Shown here piece after piece: positions 1 through 10,410 of a stretch of DNA of 64,000 nt. This stretch comes from Amorphophallus konjac. Taxonomy: Eukaryota > Streptophyta > Magnoliopsida > Alismatales > Araceae. Below the pieces are notes generated by a model that did no database searches, was not told where the DNA came from, and was given only the letters and a program-made list of their open reading frames with translations. Made by a program: the position numbers and the translations under genes. The stretch covers positions 74,339,247 through 74,403,246 of the forward strand of contig CM040128.1 of NCBI GenBank assembly GCA_022559845.1, given 5' to 3'. Every line of letters begins with the position of its first letter. Within the stretch, counting starts at the first letter, position 1.

Positions 1-299
1 TAGGCCTAGTCAAAGATACCCCGAGTCTTCTCTCTTGGGAAGGAGTAGGGCTTCTGCAGCTTCTCTTGGAGTGTCATGCCTCGCCTGGCTGGCCGCCCGG
101 TTAATGGGCTTGCCGTATCTCTTTTTTCCCTTCTTGACCGGACAGAGGCATCAGGGCTGGTGTCTCGGGGCCAAGACATATGGCCACCCCACGGGCGGAG
201 AGAACCTTGGATCAGGTCGGTCACTAGCGAGGTCAACTCAGCCAGTCGTGTCTTTAACATCCCGATCTCCCGTTGCTGCCTATGGTACAAGGCGTACAT
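1..299 (-). pseudogene. Tat-lineage polyprotein, start of second zinc-knuckle module (copy 1, cut by window edge)
   Basis: The minus frame resumes after a TGA at 312 and reads a short helical stretch (QQREIGMLKTRLAELTSLV), then a basic Pro-rich linker, then PYSFPREK and GIFD before a TAG at 6-8. Copy 2 (62177-62787) has the same order and continues into a CxxH...HxxxxC knuckle, so here the knuckle lies beyond the left edge. The module sits between protease and RT in the polyprotein, an unusual place for a Gag-like nucleic-acid-binding segment. The TAG stands where a Trp is expected (GIFDWA in related sequence). Assignment to the same element as 312-5929 is firm; the function as an RNA-binding module is inferred from family resemblance. 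Confidence 0.6.
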
Positions 300-311
300 G
301 ACGGGGTCGTA

Positions 312-2591
312 TCAAGGAGAGTCCGGAGCATGGCCCATGCTACTACTCCATGCTTCACCAGCAGGCCGGAGTGAGGGCGCCTCGGTGATATGACCCTTTG
401 AGGTTAGTACCTCGGAAAAGGAGGATGTCTTCCCCATGCAGCGGCGGCGGAGAGGGTTCCAAAGGAACACTTCTTCGTCTTGCGCCTCCTCAGTCAGAGG
501 CGTGAAATGTACATCTTGGTGGGCTTCCCGCAAGTCTGCAGCTTCCGCGGGGTCATCGCCGGACAGAGCCAAAACTGATATAACATCAGTTTCGTAATAA
601 TCTTCTAGTGAAAAGCCAAGACCGGGGTGCTTGGTAATTTGCAGCAGCCGCCGATCCAGGTTTGGTGGGTTCCACATCCTTTCAAACATTTTCTTCCGGC
701 CGGAGGGTTGATAAGGGGGAATCTTTTGCTTTCTGACCATTCTGGCTGCCCGGTCAGTCATGTAAGGAAGTCCCGCGATGGGGACGTGTGAGTCATACAA
801 CTCGTCAAGAAACCGGCAATCATCATCTTCCCTGACTGGTTTTTTCCCAGCAACATAAAAGATAGTGGGTTGCCCCTCAGGGTTAGGCACCTCAAAAGTT
901 TTCAGCTGCTCGGCTGCTTGACATTCAATTCGTGTTATAGGCTTGACGATCCCTGGCAGGACTCTGACATCCTCTAACAGGTCTTCGAGGCAAGGCGTCC
1001 CCGGTGTAGGATAGATGGCGAGAGGAGCTGCCTTGAATACCCCCCCTTCTTGTGCGATGAATGGTACATGTGGGGGAGCCACATAGCCTGGGGGTGGTGG
1101 AGGAAACCAGCTGCCTTCCTTGACCCTCTTCGTTCCCTTGTCTTGGGCGGCTTCAGGAGCTTGCTTCGCCTTCTCTAAGTACAGATTGGCATCTGACAAA
1201 TGACACTCGAACACCTCGAACGGGTGGAGGTCGGCGAAGATTGTGACTTCCTTTCCCTCGCAGGGGTACTTGATACATTGGTGCAAGGTGGAAGGTACTA
1301 CTCTGTTCTGGTGTAACCAGGGCCGGCCAAGTAGCGCCTTATAGGAGGTGTTGGAGTTGATGACGTGGAACTGGACCTTGGTGGTGAAATCATCAAAGGT
1401 CATGTTGAATTCTGCGACCCCCATGGGCACCTTGCATTTCTGGTTAAAATCAGAAATCTTGACATTCTTGACCTCAACCAGGTGTACGTCAAAGTAGTGC
1501 TTTTGGTACACCCGGTAGGGGAGTATATTCACTGCCGCCCCTGGGTCAATCAATACCCTGTTGATAGGCTGGCCATTCAGCTGCCCTTTCATGTAGAGGG
1601 GTCTGTTATGACTGCAGGTGGGCAGGAGCATGTCATCTTCTGTGAAAGCCACAGCTACTTCAGGTGATATTTTTGCCAGACATGCTTCAAGGTGTGCTGG
1701 CGTCTGGAGTGCGGCAATGATGGCTTGCCGTGTTTCTTCATCCAAAGACAGCATCTCCCATACGGTGAATCGAGCCGGGATCTTTTTGAGGTGTCTGACT
1801 ATTCGGTCGGCAGCCCGCACCTTGAGTAACTTCATCTCTTCGGCCTTGTCGCGCCTGCCCCCACCTTGGGGCTGGGGTGTCAGATCAGGGGATGCCTCCT
1901 TTGCGGGTTCTGTCACAGCCTGTTGAGCCTGTGTGGACTGCTGGGCTTCCCCCATTTCTTGCATGAATTGGGCAAGGTTTGGGATGCCGTTAAATTCTTC
2001 TTCTAGCTGAGGAGGAGTCACCGCCGATGGAGCTTGAGGACTGCTTGCTCCTCTGGTCGAAGGAGACCCTTGGGAGCGTGCCTGCCCCCCTGCTCGTGCT
2101 GACAGGAATTCGACGAATGAAGGGGTGCCTCGGCTTCTGGTCTCTCCGGGATAGAGACCTGACGGAGGAGGGATCTTTGTGCCTCGGACCTCGGGGTCGG
2201 GTACCTGGTATGGTTGTTCTCCCATGAGCATGATGTTGAGGTTATCCTGAGGAGGGCGCCCCCACTTCCTTCCCAACCTGGCGGCGTGTTGGGGAGTGGA
2301 CACTTCAGCCTGGCTCACCTCCATCGGTTCATGGGGTAACTCTTCTTCTTTTTCTTCCAGGGAGAGGGCAGTGTCGAACAGCGCCGAGAGGGTGTTGCAG
2401 GTGATGACGACCTCCTTTTTCTTCTTGCTCCTGGGTCTTCTCTTCTTCTTCTTCTTTCCTGCTGTAGCCAGCGGCTGCTCTTGGGGAAGTTCACCCCATA
2501 GGGGAGGCTCTTTCTCTGCTTCAGCTTCTGTTCCTGGAGCCAGTTGGAGTAATTCAAACTCCTCCCAGGGGACATACTCCTTCAGTTCCAC
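312..2591 (-). CDS. Ty3/gypsy Tat-lineage protease-containing polyprotein segment (copy 1)
   Basis: This 759-codon open frame begins after a TAG at 2595. The N-terminal third is charged and low-complexity, with a Lys/Arg-rich patch at about residues 45-60. A retropepsin-like domain spans about residues 325-440: the active-site box reads LIDPGAAVNILP (D349-P350-G351-A352) and the flap-distal box reads LLGRPW (420-425), followed by the VPSTLHQCIKYP tail typical of the Tat/Ogre/Retand group. The usual D-S/T-G has become D-P-G, so activity is doubtful unless this family tolerates Pro. The C-terminal third (PPPPPGYVAPP, WNPPNLDRR) is conserved in copy 2 at 62850-63990. It would process Gag-Pol during particle maturation. 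The frame is continuous with the gag end upstream apart from one amber codon. Confidence 0.85.
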   Translation of the reverse strand: MELKEYVPWEEFELLQLAPGTEAEAEKEPPLWGELPQEQPLATAGKKKKKRRPRSKKKKEVVITCNTLSALFDTALSLEEKEEELPHEPMEVSQAEVSTPQHAARLGRKWGRPPQDNLNIMLMGEQPYQVPDPEVRGTKIPPPSGLYPGETRSRGTPSFVEFLSARAGGQARSQGSPSTRGASSPQAPSAVTPPQLEEEFNGIPNLAQFMQEMGEAQQSTQAQQAVTEPAKEASPDLTPQPQGGGRRDKAEEMKLLKVRAADRIVRHLKKIPARFTVWEMLSLDEETRQAIIAALQTPAHLEACLAKISPEVAVAFTEDDMLLPTCSHNRPLYMKGQLNGQPINRVLIDPGAAVNILPYRVYQKHYFDVHLVEVKNVKISDFNQKCKVPMGVAEFNMTFDDFTTKVQFHVINSNTSYKALLGRPWLHQNRVVPSTLHQCIKYPCEGKEVTIFADLHPFEVFECHLSDANLYLEKAKQAPEAAQDKGTKRVKEGSWFPPPPPGYVAPPHVPFIAQEGGVFKAAPLAIYPTPGTPCLEDLLEDVRVLPGIVKPITRIECQAAEQLKTFEVPNPEGQPTIFYVAGKKPVREDDDCRFLDELYDSHVPIAGLPYMTDRAARMVRKQKIPPYQPSGRKKMFERMWNPPNLDRRLLQITKHPGLGFSLEDYYETDVISVLALSGDDPAEAADLREAHQDVHFTPLTEEAQDEEVFLWNPLRRRCMGKTSSFSEVLTSKGHITEAPSLRPAGEAWSSSMGHAPDSP

Positions 2592-2594
2592 GGG

Positions 2595-3248
2595 CTAGAT
2601 TTCGGGCTGTTCATAATCTTCAAGCCCATTAATAATAGCCTGGAGTCTTTCAACCACCGGGCTGGTCTTCTTATGCATCCGCAGCGGGACACAACTCTTT
2701 TTGTTGTGAGTGGGCCGCCTCACGACCAGCCGAGGGGCCGTGTCGTGCCAGACCGGGCTCACCGGGGGTGGTGCAGGCAGGAGTGTCACACCCCTCAGGT
2801 GAACTCCTGGGGTGGGCCGAGGGACACGTGCCCTTCTGTTCTTCATGGGTAGAGTCTGCCAATCCCCTTGGTCTGGAGCCGGGGTCATGATAAAAGTCTC
2901 ATAAGTGGCGCGGGTGATGGCCTCCGCCCACTCCTCAGGCAATTCCTGATATAACGAGACCATGTTGACGGTGGAGGTTATGCTGGGCAGTTCATACGGC
3001 TGCGGGGGGTCTACCTTGTGCTCCCCCATGTCTAGCTCCTCATTCTTGATTAAGGACTCAATAACGTCCTTGAAGACATAGCAGTCCTCAATGGTATGCC
3101 TGAGCATCCGGTGGTACAGGCAGAAACGCGGGTCATCTTTCTTCTTCAGGTCACCGGGCCTCTTCGGCTCTGGCAGTGTGATTTTCTTGTAACTGGTTGC
3201 CCACTCAAACAGGAGCTTGGACTTGTCTCGGGAGAAGGAATATAGCTT
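2595..3248 (-). pseudogene. Tat-lineage gag, C-terminal zinc-knuckle module 1 (copy 1)
   Basis: This is the C-terminal part of Gag, in the same frame as the protease segment and separated from it only by TAG at 2595. It carries the Tat-type knuckle FCLYHRMLRHTIEDCYVFKD, spaced C-x2-H...H-x4-C instead of the classical CCHC, preceded by the block YSFSRDK...WATSYKKITLP. Such modules bind RNA during packaging. The same block order recurs after the protease (second module), which points to an internal duplication. It is separated from the rest of gag by a frame-breaking 92-bp tandem duplication immediately upstream. Confidence 0.8.
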
Positions 3249-3440
3249 GTTTCTCATTTTCTCCCTCAGTGAGGGGCCCTCCCGCCATTCTGTAGTTCTA
3301 GGCGGGGGAAGGTTGGCAGCCCCCTTGGCTTTCTCCTTCTGTTTCTCATTTTCTCCCTCAGTGAGGGGCCCTCCCGCCATTCTGTAGTTCTAGGCGGGGG
3401 AAGGTTGGCAGCCCCCTTGGCTTTCTCCTTCTGTTTCTCA
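3249..3440. repeat. 92-bp tandem direct duplication inside gag
   Basis: Positions 3249-3340 and 3341-3432 are the same 92-bp sequence, followed by eight bases of a third start (GTTTCTCA at 3433). Because 92 is not a multiple of three, the duplication shifts the gag frame; the peptide around LPPPRTTEWREGP is encoded twice in different frames. No difference between the copies was seen, so the event looks young relative to the many stops in the same ORF. Slippage or unequal exchange is the likely origin. Confidence 0.95.
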
Positions 3441-5929
3441 AAGGCCTGGAAATCTAGTGTGTGCACCTCAAGGGGAGCTGGCTTCTTCTCGGCCTGCCTG
3501 GCTCTCTGGCTTGACACGACCGGAGTGGAGGAATATCGGGTAATAAATGCCTCAATCTCTGCTACCACATTATTCAGGCGATCAAATGTCTTGACTTCGG
3601 TGCCAATCATTCTTTCCAGGATTTCTTTCTTCAGGTTCTGCTTGCAGATCTGCACCGCATCCTCCTGGTGGGGGGGACGCCTGCACCTCATGCTAAGGTT
3701 CCTCCATCTTTTGATGTAGTCGAGGGCCGACTCATCATTCTTCTACCTTGTGGCGTAAAGTTCTGCCACAGTGACTTCCCGTTCTGCAACGTAGAATCTT
3801 TCTTTGAACTTCTTCTGCATGTCGGGCCAGTCAGCCACAGACCCGGGTGGCAAGCTGGAGTACCACTCAAAGGCAAGCCCGGTAAGTGTCGAGCCGAAAA
3901 ACTTTAGGAGGTAAGCCTCATCAGCAGCCAGGTCCCCCATGACATTCACATAATAGGCAATGTGCTCCCTGGGAGACCCTTGCCCATTGAACTTTTCAAA
4001 CTTCGGCGGCTTGGTGACGCCAACCGACAGCTTCTTTGCGGCATAGTGAGCCGGGTAGGGCACCCGGTAGACGTCGAATGGCGTCTGATCCCCGTCGCCT
4101 CTCTCGGCCAATTTCATGTCTATCATTTGTTCAAGCATCAACCAGCTAACTGTTGCCGGGTCGACCGGGCTCGGATAGAAATGAGCGGGCTGCGCACTCG
4201 GGGTAACCAACACGGTCGCATGGGGGGCCATGGGGGACCCTTGGGAAAGTAAAGCCTGTGGTGGGGCCGGTGCCGTGTAATGTGCCTGCTGTGGGGGCGT
4301 GCCCCCGAGAGGGTTGAGGGTTGCTGGAAGAGTTGCAGCTTGCAGTGCTGCTTCTGAAGATTGCCCACTGTCCCTGGGCGCTTCAAGTAGAACCTCGGTC
4401 TGCCCGGACATCGAGGGTTGTGTGTTCCGCTCGTTCAGTTGCTTCTATAGTGACTCAATTTCTTGCTGGAATCGTTGTATCATGAGCAACATTGCCGGGT
4501 CGGTTGTGGGGGGATTGGGCATGCCCCCTGTCTCTTCGGCCGGGGCATCCTCGGATGATGTGGAGGGTCCACTGCCCGTGCCCCCAGTGGTGACCACATT
4601 GGCCGTCAGGGCCGCGGGCGGCTCCTCGTGGAAAGTTTCTTCGGCGCCTGCCTGTGATGCTTCGCCTGCCGCTCTTCCCCTTCTAGTGAGAGGCCCCGGC
4701 CTGGTGGCGAGTCTGGCCAATTCTTCAGGGTCGGTAGGTAAGGCCCCATACTGACCGCGAACTCCTGCCATATTGCAGGTGAGGGTTCTCCAGCTCCTGT
4801 TTCTCTTCGTCGCCCTCCTGGATGATCTCCCTGGGAACACCAGCCTGTCGAAGACCGATCGTCGGAGCGGCGCTTCCTCCCGGACAGGGGACTGGCACAG
4901 TTCCTCCGAGTGATTCCTCGACTCTGCACTGAGTGTGGGTCGGGCTCCTTCTTCCTGGAAAGCGGAGGCTACTACCCCCAGCAGTCTCTGGCGACCTAAG
5001 GGAGTGCTACCTGGGCCCCGGAGGTAGTTTCTCATGGCCTACTCGATCCCTTCCCACTCCTGGTCGGGGAGAGCAGCTTGTGGTTGCGTGCCGATGGCAG
5101 TGGCAAGAGGAGAGTAGGCCCTGAGTGTCGGGCGGGCAGCCTGGTGTCGGTGCCTGCGGCGCCGGCGGTGGGCGCCCTCGTGCTACGTCGGCTTGGCAAG
5201 TGCTGGTTGGTGAATCGGGGTCGTCACCTCGACCCTCTCATCTCTTCGGGCCCTCCTCGAGCGGAAAGTGCTAGGCCCTACCTGGGTAGGTGCAGTGGGC
5301 CGGGCCTCCTTGGGGACCCAGATTTGCTTTAACTTGGCCAGCCTGTGAGCCGGTGCAGTCTTTGGTGATGCGGCCAGAACTGCGGGCGTCACCTTCTCCT
5401 TCAGCTTCTCCAGCCCCTGGAAAGAGTTCTGGACTGGGATAGTCGGGACGACGTGGTCTGGTGTCACCTGGGACCTTTGCCCGTCCAGGCGAACTCGAAG
5501 GGTCCCGACGGTCATAGATTTCCCGGAGTTAGACATGCGGCGCCCCGAGACGACGCCAGTATTATTCCTCCGGAGCCTCCTCTGGTGGGATGCCGATCCT
5601 TGGTGGGACGGACCGGCAGTTCGGTGCAAGTGGTGCACGTTGCAGACCAACGTCGTTGTAGGGACGCCATCGTTGTCCTCGGCCACAGCTCGGCTGGCAG
5701 TAGCTTCAGTGGCCCCCTATGTAGGAGCGTTGGTCTGGGGCTTGTTAGGTGCTTTTACATCCAGTATGTTGACGAAGGCCACCCCAAGGAAGTTGGGGAA
5801 GCCCACCATGGGAGGGAAGCTCCCGAAGCTGAGGGGGACCGCGAGATAGCAGCCCCGAACATGGTTCCCGACGACCTGAGGGCCGCAAGTGACTGCCATT
5901 GTAGGCACCATGATGCGATTCTCCTGCAT
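3433..5929 (-). pseudogene. Tat-lineage gag, N-terminal and capsid part (copy 1)
   Basis: One reading frame runs from an ATG at 5929 to the 92-bp duplication, interrupted only by TAG codons at 5717, 5183, 5039, 4445 and 3743; no indel is needed to follow the protein. The capsid-like region (about 4200-3550) has KPPKFEKFNGQGSPREHI, a typical plant Gag N-lobe start, then TGLAFEWYSSLPPGSV and DESALDYIKRWR, matching the Retrotrans_gag fold. The N-terminal 1.5 kb is Pro/Thr-rich and poorly conserved, as in long Tat gags. ATG 5929 lies about 80 nt downstream of the PBS, consistent with a short leader. Gag would form the particle; this copy is dead, mainly through CAG-to-TAG type changes. Confidence 0.75.
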
Positions 5930-5938
5930 TTGAGAAAG

Positions 5939-6327
5939 TAGCGCAATTAGTATTACAAGAAGGGGGCCGCAGGGCCCCTAATTTCGACAAAGATATGATG
6001 GGTGGATTGGTCCCACCGGGCGTGCCAGACTTGTGGACGTACTTTTCGAACACTCATTATGCGGTTCGGTTATTCGGGAATGGTCGATTCGTCCATTAAG
6101 TGCGTGGGCGTGCCAGTCACCGAAGTGATGATTTAATCGGGCTCCGAAGAGCCCATGGTGCGCTCAATCTGACTTGGTCAGACGATTGTGTGGTTCGTGT
6201 CGGGACCAGATCCCGTCATGCCGTAAAGGTCACGACGTTATTTACATCTCCCATACGAGGGAACACCCTTGATTAATTACCAAAATTAGGGGCCCTGCGG
6301 CCAAAAGGGTTAACACTAACTGCGCAA
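5939..6327. repeat. Long-range inverted repeat bracketing LTR end and PBS of the Tat element
   Basis: A perfect 20-bp inverted repeat (5965-5984 with 6283-6302) is extended outward, after an 8-9 nt internal loop, by 15 more pairs (about 5941-5955 with 6310-6324). The two differences in the outer part become G-U pairs in RNA made from the minus strand. One arm is in the R/U5 part of the LTR; the other ends about ten nucleotides before the gag ATG. The stem would enclose the LTR end and the PBS. Confidence 0.85.
6009..6027 (-). promoter_or_regulatory. Primer-binding site of Tat element (copy 1)
   Basis: On the minus strand the sequence TGGCACGCCCGGTGGGACC follows the LTR end (...CCACA) after four nucleotides (AGTC). 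It starts with the TGG expected for the complement of a tRNA CCA end. I cannot name the tRNA with confidence; it is not the initiator Met-tRNA used by the other elements here. Confidence 0.65.
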
Positions 6328-6760
6328 GATAGAAGCAGGAATAAATCGCATCAGGATCCGCATCGGGTTCTGGGTCATGGGTCATATCGGTCGCTCATGA
6401 CCTTTTTCATGTTCGGACAAATGTCCGTGATAGAAACGCGTGGGAAGCCGGGATGAATCTGTTCAAATGTCTGCCGAGCGTTCGACAATTTTAGTAGTGG
6501 CTCGGAAGGGGTCCGGCCTGAGAAATTGGTCCGGTCTGATTGGAATGTCGGCCCAAGACTAGGTCGGGGCCTGGCCATGTCGGGACAATTCCCGAGACTC
6601 GGGCCCGGCCTGAGAGGGCGGCATTATTGTTCCTTCTGCGTCGGGTCACGGAGAGATATGGGGCTGCAATGTAGACCCTAGCATTTTTTATCTGAGATTT
6701 TAATTATATGTTCCTCTCTTTCCTCTTGCCGTTCATTTCTTATTTAGGCATTTGTTCTCA
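6032..6760 (-). repeat. LTR of Tat-lineage element, shared by copy 1 and copy 2
   Basis: This 729-bp segment has TG...CA ends on the minus strand (TGAGAACAAATG at the 6760 side, GTACGTCCACA at the 6032 side). A PBS follows one end and a G-rich PPT precedes the other, so it is at once the 5' LTR of the gag-pro to its left and the 3' LTR of the pol/antisense-gene copy to its right. A TATA-like motif (TATAATTA on the minus strand, about 6701-6708) gives a plausible start near 6670. Boundaries rest on PBS and PPT placement because no second LTR of the family is in the window. Confidence 0.6.
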
Positions 6761-6786
6761 ATGATTTCTTCCCCCCCTTTTTGTTT
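6761..6786 (-). promoter_or_regulatory. Polypurine tract of Tat copy 2
   Basis: On the minus strand AAAAAGGGGGGGAAGAAATC lies directly before the LTR start TGAGAAC. This is the expected plus-strand primer site for reverse transcription and fixes the 3' end of copy 2. Confidence 0.65.
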
Positions 6787-6949
6787 ATTATTATTATTAT
6801 TATTATTACTATTTCACATTTTTTGTTTGTTTCCTATATATATGTTCGAATTTCTTTATTTACCATAATTTTCATTAATTTATTTATTATTACTGTTATT
6901 ATTATCACCAATATCATAATCATTGTATATTATATGTGTATATTTCCCG
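6787..6949. repeat. ATT microsatellite and AT-rich stretch
   Basis: (ATT)n covers about 6788-6808 and is followed by about 140 bp of T-rich sequence rich in TTATT and ATCAT. No coding sense was seen. It forms the distal part of the Tat 3' region next to the PPT. Confidence 0.8.
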
Positions 6950-7100
6950 GGCCGCCTGAGGGTGTACCGGCGAAGGGTATAGAGAACATGCCGCTGAGGG
7001 CGTTCCAAGGCGTGTCGGCGAAGGGAGAAGAGGGTGCACCGGAGAAGGCACTAAGGAGAGTGTGCCGGGGAGGGAGTTGGCGGGCGTGCTGGGCTAACCC
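6950..7100. repeat. GTGYRCCGSYGAAGG minisatellite, block 1
   Basis: About six degenerate units share a core close to GTGTACCGGCGAAGGG. The same core recurs at 8393-8422, 14844-14960, 15425-15640 and 30515-30835. Those blocks become neighbours once elements A and E are removed, so they are parts of one repeat-rich 3' region of the Tat element. Confidence 0.75.
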
Positions 7101-7102
7101 AA

Positions 7103-7925
7103 AGTCTGTACAACGTCTGCTAGCACATATACAGAGTCTGTACACTATCCATTTGCTGCAACCTAAAATCTATGTTCACTGGCTTAGCAAACCCACGAGT
7201 CCATACATTGGTTGCACAGCTTGCCATGCATAGCCGGTGCACTCCTCATTTGCTACAAACCCAAAGTCTGTACATCATCTGCTAGCACACACTCAGAGTA
7301 TGTACATTGTCCATTTGCTGCAACTCGAAGTCTATACATTGGCTGATTGCTGCAACCCAAAGTATGTACATTGGCTGGTTGCTGCAACCCAAAGTCTGTA
7401 CATTGGCTGGCTACATGCTCACAAAGTCTGTACGTTCACTGGTTGCTGCAGCACAAGGTCTGTACGTTGGCTGGCTGTATGCACACAAAGTCTGCACATC
7501 GGCCGGTTGCATGCACACAAAGTCTGTACATCGGCTTGTTGCTGCAACACGAAGTCTGTACGTTGGCTGGCTGCATGCACACAGAGTCTGTACATCGGCT
7601 GGTTGTTGCAACACGAAGTCTGTACGTTGGCTGGCTGCATGCACACAGAGTATGTACATCGGCTAGTTACTGCAACACGAAGTCTGTACGTTGGCTGGCC
7701 GCTGCAACACAAAGTCTGTACGTTGACTGGCTGCGCGCACACAAAGTCTGTACATTATTGTCACAAGCACATTAAGTCCATACATTCGTTCACGGCGTGT
7801 CTGAACATCCGTTTTCAATGTACATACTTTACTATCTGCATTTGTGCAATCCTTCATGCAAAGTCTGTGCATTGCTTGTCATTGTGTTCGTGTGTCAATT
7901 CACCAAGTCTGTACATTGTGCTCCA
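7103..7925. repeat. 32-bp tandem array with AAGTCTGTACA core
   Basis: The unit is about 32 bp, read off as exact spacing 7393-7425-7457-7489 of the AGTCTG core, and alternates GGCTGGCTGCATGCACAC-like and GGTTGCTGCAACAC-like halves. Units decay toward both ends (7103-7290 and 7780-7925). Long open frames on both strands here only reflect a repeat length without stops. Tandem arrays in the 3' untranslated region are known for Tat/Ogre elements and can seed satellites. Confidence 0.9.
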
Positions 7926-7929
7926 CTTC

Positions 7930-8395
7930 GAGAAAGGCCATTCCACACGAGACGGAGGGAGAGAGAGGGAGACAGAGATTGAGACGGTGAGAGAGAGAGG
8001 GTGTACCGGTGAGGGGAAGAGTGAGACGGAGGGAGAGAGAGTGTACCGGTGAGGGGGAGAATGAGATGGTGAGAGAGAGTGTGTGTATCGATGAGGGGGA
8101 GAGTGAGAGACTGAGGGAGAGATGGAGGGAGAAAGAGAGTGAGACGGAGGGAGAGACGGAGGGAGAAATAGAGTGAGACGGTGAGAGAGAGAGGGAGAGA
8201 CGGAGGGAGAGACGGGGAGTGAGACGGTGAGAGAGAGAGAGTGAGAGACGGAGGGAGAAAGAGATTGAGACGGTGGGAGAAACAGAGGGAGAGAGAGTGA
8301 GACGATGGGAGAGACGGAGGGAGAAAGAGAGTGAGACGGTGATAGAGAGAGGGAGAGACGGAGGGAGAGATGGGGAGTGAGACGGTGAGGAGGAG
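7930..8395. repeat. GA-rich tandem region, partly 158-bp period
   Basis: Nearly pure GAGAGRGAGACGG-type sequence. A longer period is visible: the block starting GAGACGGTGA at 8175 recurs at 8333 (158 bp). A GTACCGGTGAGGGG motif at about 7999-8015 and 8041-8060 links it to the neighbouring minisatellite. Low-complexity Ser/Leu/Pro frames across it are not genes. Confidence 0.85.
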
Positions 8396-8422
8396 TGTGC
8401 CGCTGAAGGGCCAAAAAGGTGT

Positions 8423-10410
8423 TGATGCGGGACGAGACCACGGACACGACAAGCTCGCGATCGTCCCTTAACGAGGGAAGCGTCGGACGTGCGCGGTTGA
8501 GAAACCGGCAAGAGCTAGGGTGGTCGGCTCGCACTTTCGTGTCCGGATCGGGTCACAGGACGGTCACGCTCTCTCTCGTAGCAGCGATGAATGATAATAT
8601 AGCGAGCTAACGGACCTAAAGCATGCTCTCTAGCAGCGGCATAAACAAGTATATATAAAAATAAGCAAATGCCGAGTGTAGGGAGCGAGAACGATAAGCA
8701 AATGCTCTCTAGCACCTAAAGCATGCTCTCGGCGTGGGGAAGACGGACCCGGTCGAAACTCGTACTCCCGGGAAACTTAACACACAATAATTACAGCAAT
8801 GGGAACATGCCCACTCCACGCAGGGAGGTAAAGGGCTATACAAATGGGCCCGGGAGGACCGAATTCGGGTTGACGGGCAGCTTCGTGTGTTGATTCGGCT
8901 ACACGCGTGTTCATGACCGTGGGGCCCACGTGCTGTCCGAAGGGGCCGTGTGGGACCCGGTGGTACCGCTGTAGTGGAGACACTTGGAGAAGCGCTCCCC
9001 GGGCTGGTGGCACGCTGGTTCGCCGGCTGAAGGCCGGGCGGCTCCGTTCGGCACTGGTCGAAAAAACCGATCGGAAATCTGCCGGTTCTGTATTTCAACG
9101 CGCGCTCCGGCGAGAACGGACGCTGCGATCAGCACCGGTGTCAGAATGCGACGAGATCAGAGCTGTTGGAAAGCTGCTTCGAAGTACTGCAATCTAGTGG
9201 CCTTCAGAAAAATTCACCAGATTTGTACTTTGTGTTGGTGAATTTTATATGCTGCTGTTGTACAGTAACCGAAGACTCAGATCTGCAGAGAACTTTCCTG
9301 TTGACTACCTTTGACCGTGAAGTAGATGGCCGAATTTGAAGATGTGTTCTTCAGCAAGGTTGTGTATCAGAGGAAGAACACGAATTTCTCAAAATAGATA
9401 GAAGGATGATAAAAAATTAAGAAAATTTGTGGAGGTAGGGGGTGATGGATAGAACTCCCAGTAAAATTGGGAGGGTTTAGACAAATCAAAAAGATGGTCG
9501 GAGGGGGAGAACTCAGAGGTTCTGTCACTGTAGACAAAAATCTGGCAGATCTGGGATGACAGGTTGGATGAAAATGTAAAAAGACTAAACGATGGAATTT
9601 TGGCGTGAAAACTTAGGTGGATCTTGGGATGCAAGGGCTGAACACACCATAAAAAATTCGGATCAATCCAAGCTCGTGGCTGAGACAGACAATTCGTGGA
9701 AGCTACTGTGGTAGGATGAAGACAGAACTGCAGAGGCGGCTCGATGGCGGCACGAACGGCGGCGGCGGCGGCACAGACGATCACCGGAGGTTGAGAGGAG
9801 GGGATAGGAGGTAGAAACACTCTAGATCTGGGGTTGGGGAGGAAGAACAGCAGGGGAGGAGAGAGGGGCGCACCAAGCTCCTTGCTTACACACAAAATTT
9901 CTGATTTTTTCATTGAATTTCACATGAAAATACAAGCTTATATATGGTTTACATCAAATGCAATGTGGACCCTTAGATCTAGGGAAGAGGATTGAAGGGC
10001 TGGGATTGCATGCCACAAACACAAAAAAGAAGAGTATAATATGCAAGGGGGGGGGGGGGGCTATTGACTAGGAGGGGGAGGTTGAATGGAAGGTTGAATG
10101 GTAGGTGGCCTACCTTGGACAAAATGGGCCACTTGTCTACCCATGTGGCATATGACTAGTCCAACCTTCTAGATGTCCACCTAGGATGGTTGACCAGCCC
10201 CACAAGATGACATGGACCAATGGGAAAGGGCTGAGGGCCCCCTTGCTGGTCCTACTCACAAATTACATAGAAACCCACACAATCTACGGGAGTGACGCAT
10301 TGGCCGATAAAGCCATACAATTGCGCGTATACTTTCCCATGGATATAAAAATAAACTAAAGGATATAAATGTAATATGAAAAGGTACTGGCTCGGTGTCG
10401 ATTCCCATCA
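8423..10410 (-). repeat. Element A 3' LTR (left)
   Basis: 1988 bp. It lacks about 120 bp present in the partner LTR (between the CAAGGTTGT and TATCAGAGG blocks near 9360) and has a short rearranged stretch near 8695-8760. A G homopolymer sits at about 10047-10060. A TATATA motif on the minus strand at about 9944-9953 is a possible promoter. Confidence 0.9.

Noticed and set aside
7103..7925. 32-bp repeats resembling a CRISPR array
   Set aside because: Units are contiguous and diverge gradually, there are no unique spacers or cas genes, and the context is a plant retrotransposon 3' region.
7237..8534. Long open frames on both strands (His/Cys/Leu-rich and Ser/Leu/Pro-rich)
   Set aside because: They arise from stop-free tandem and GA-rich repeats; all frames look alike and none has a domain.
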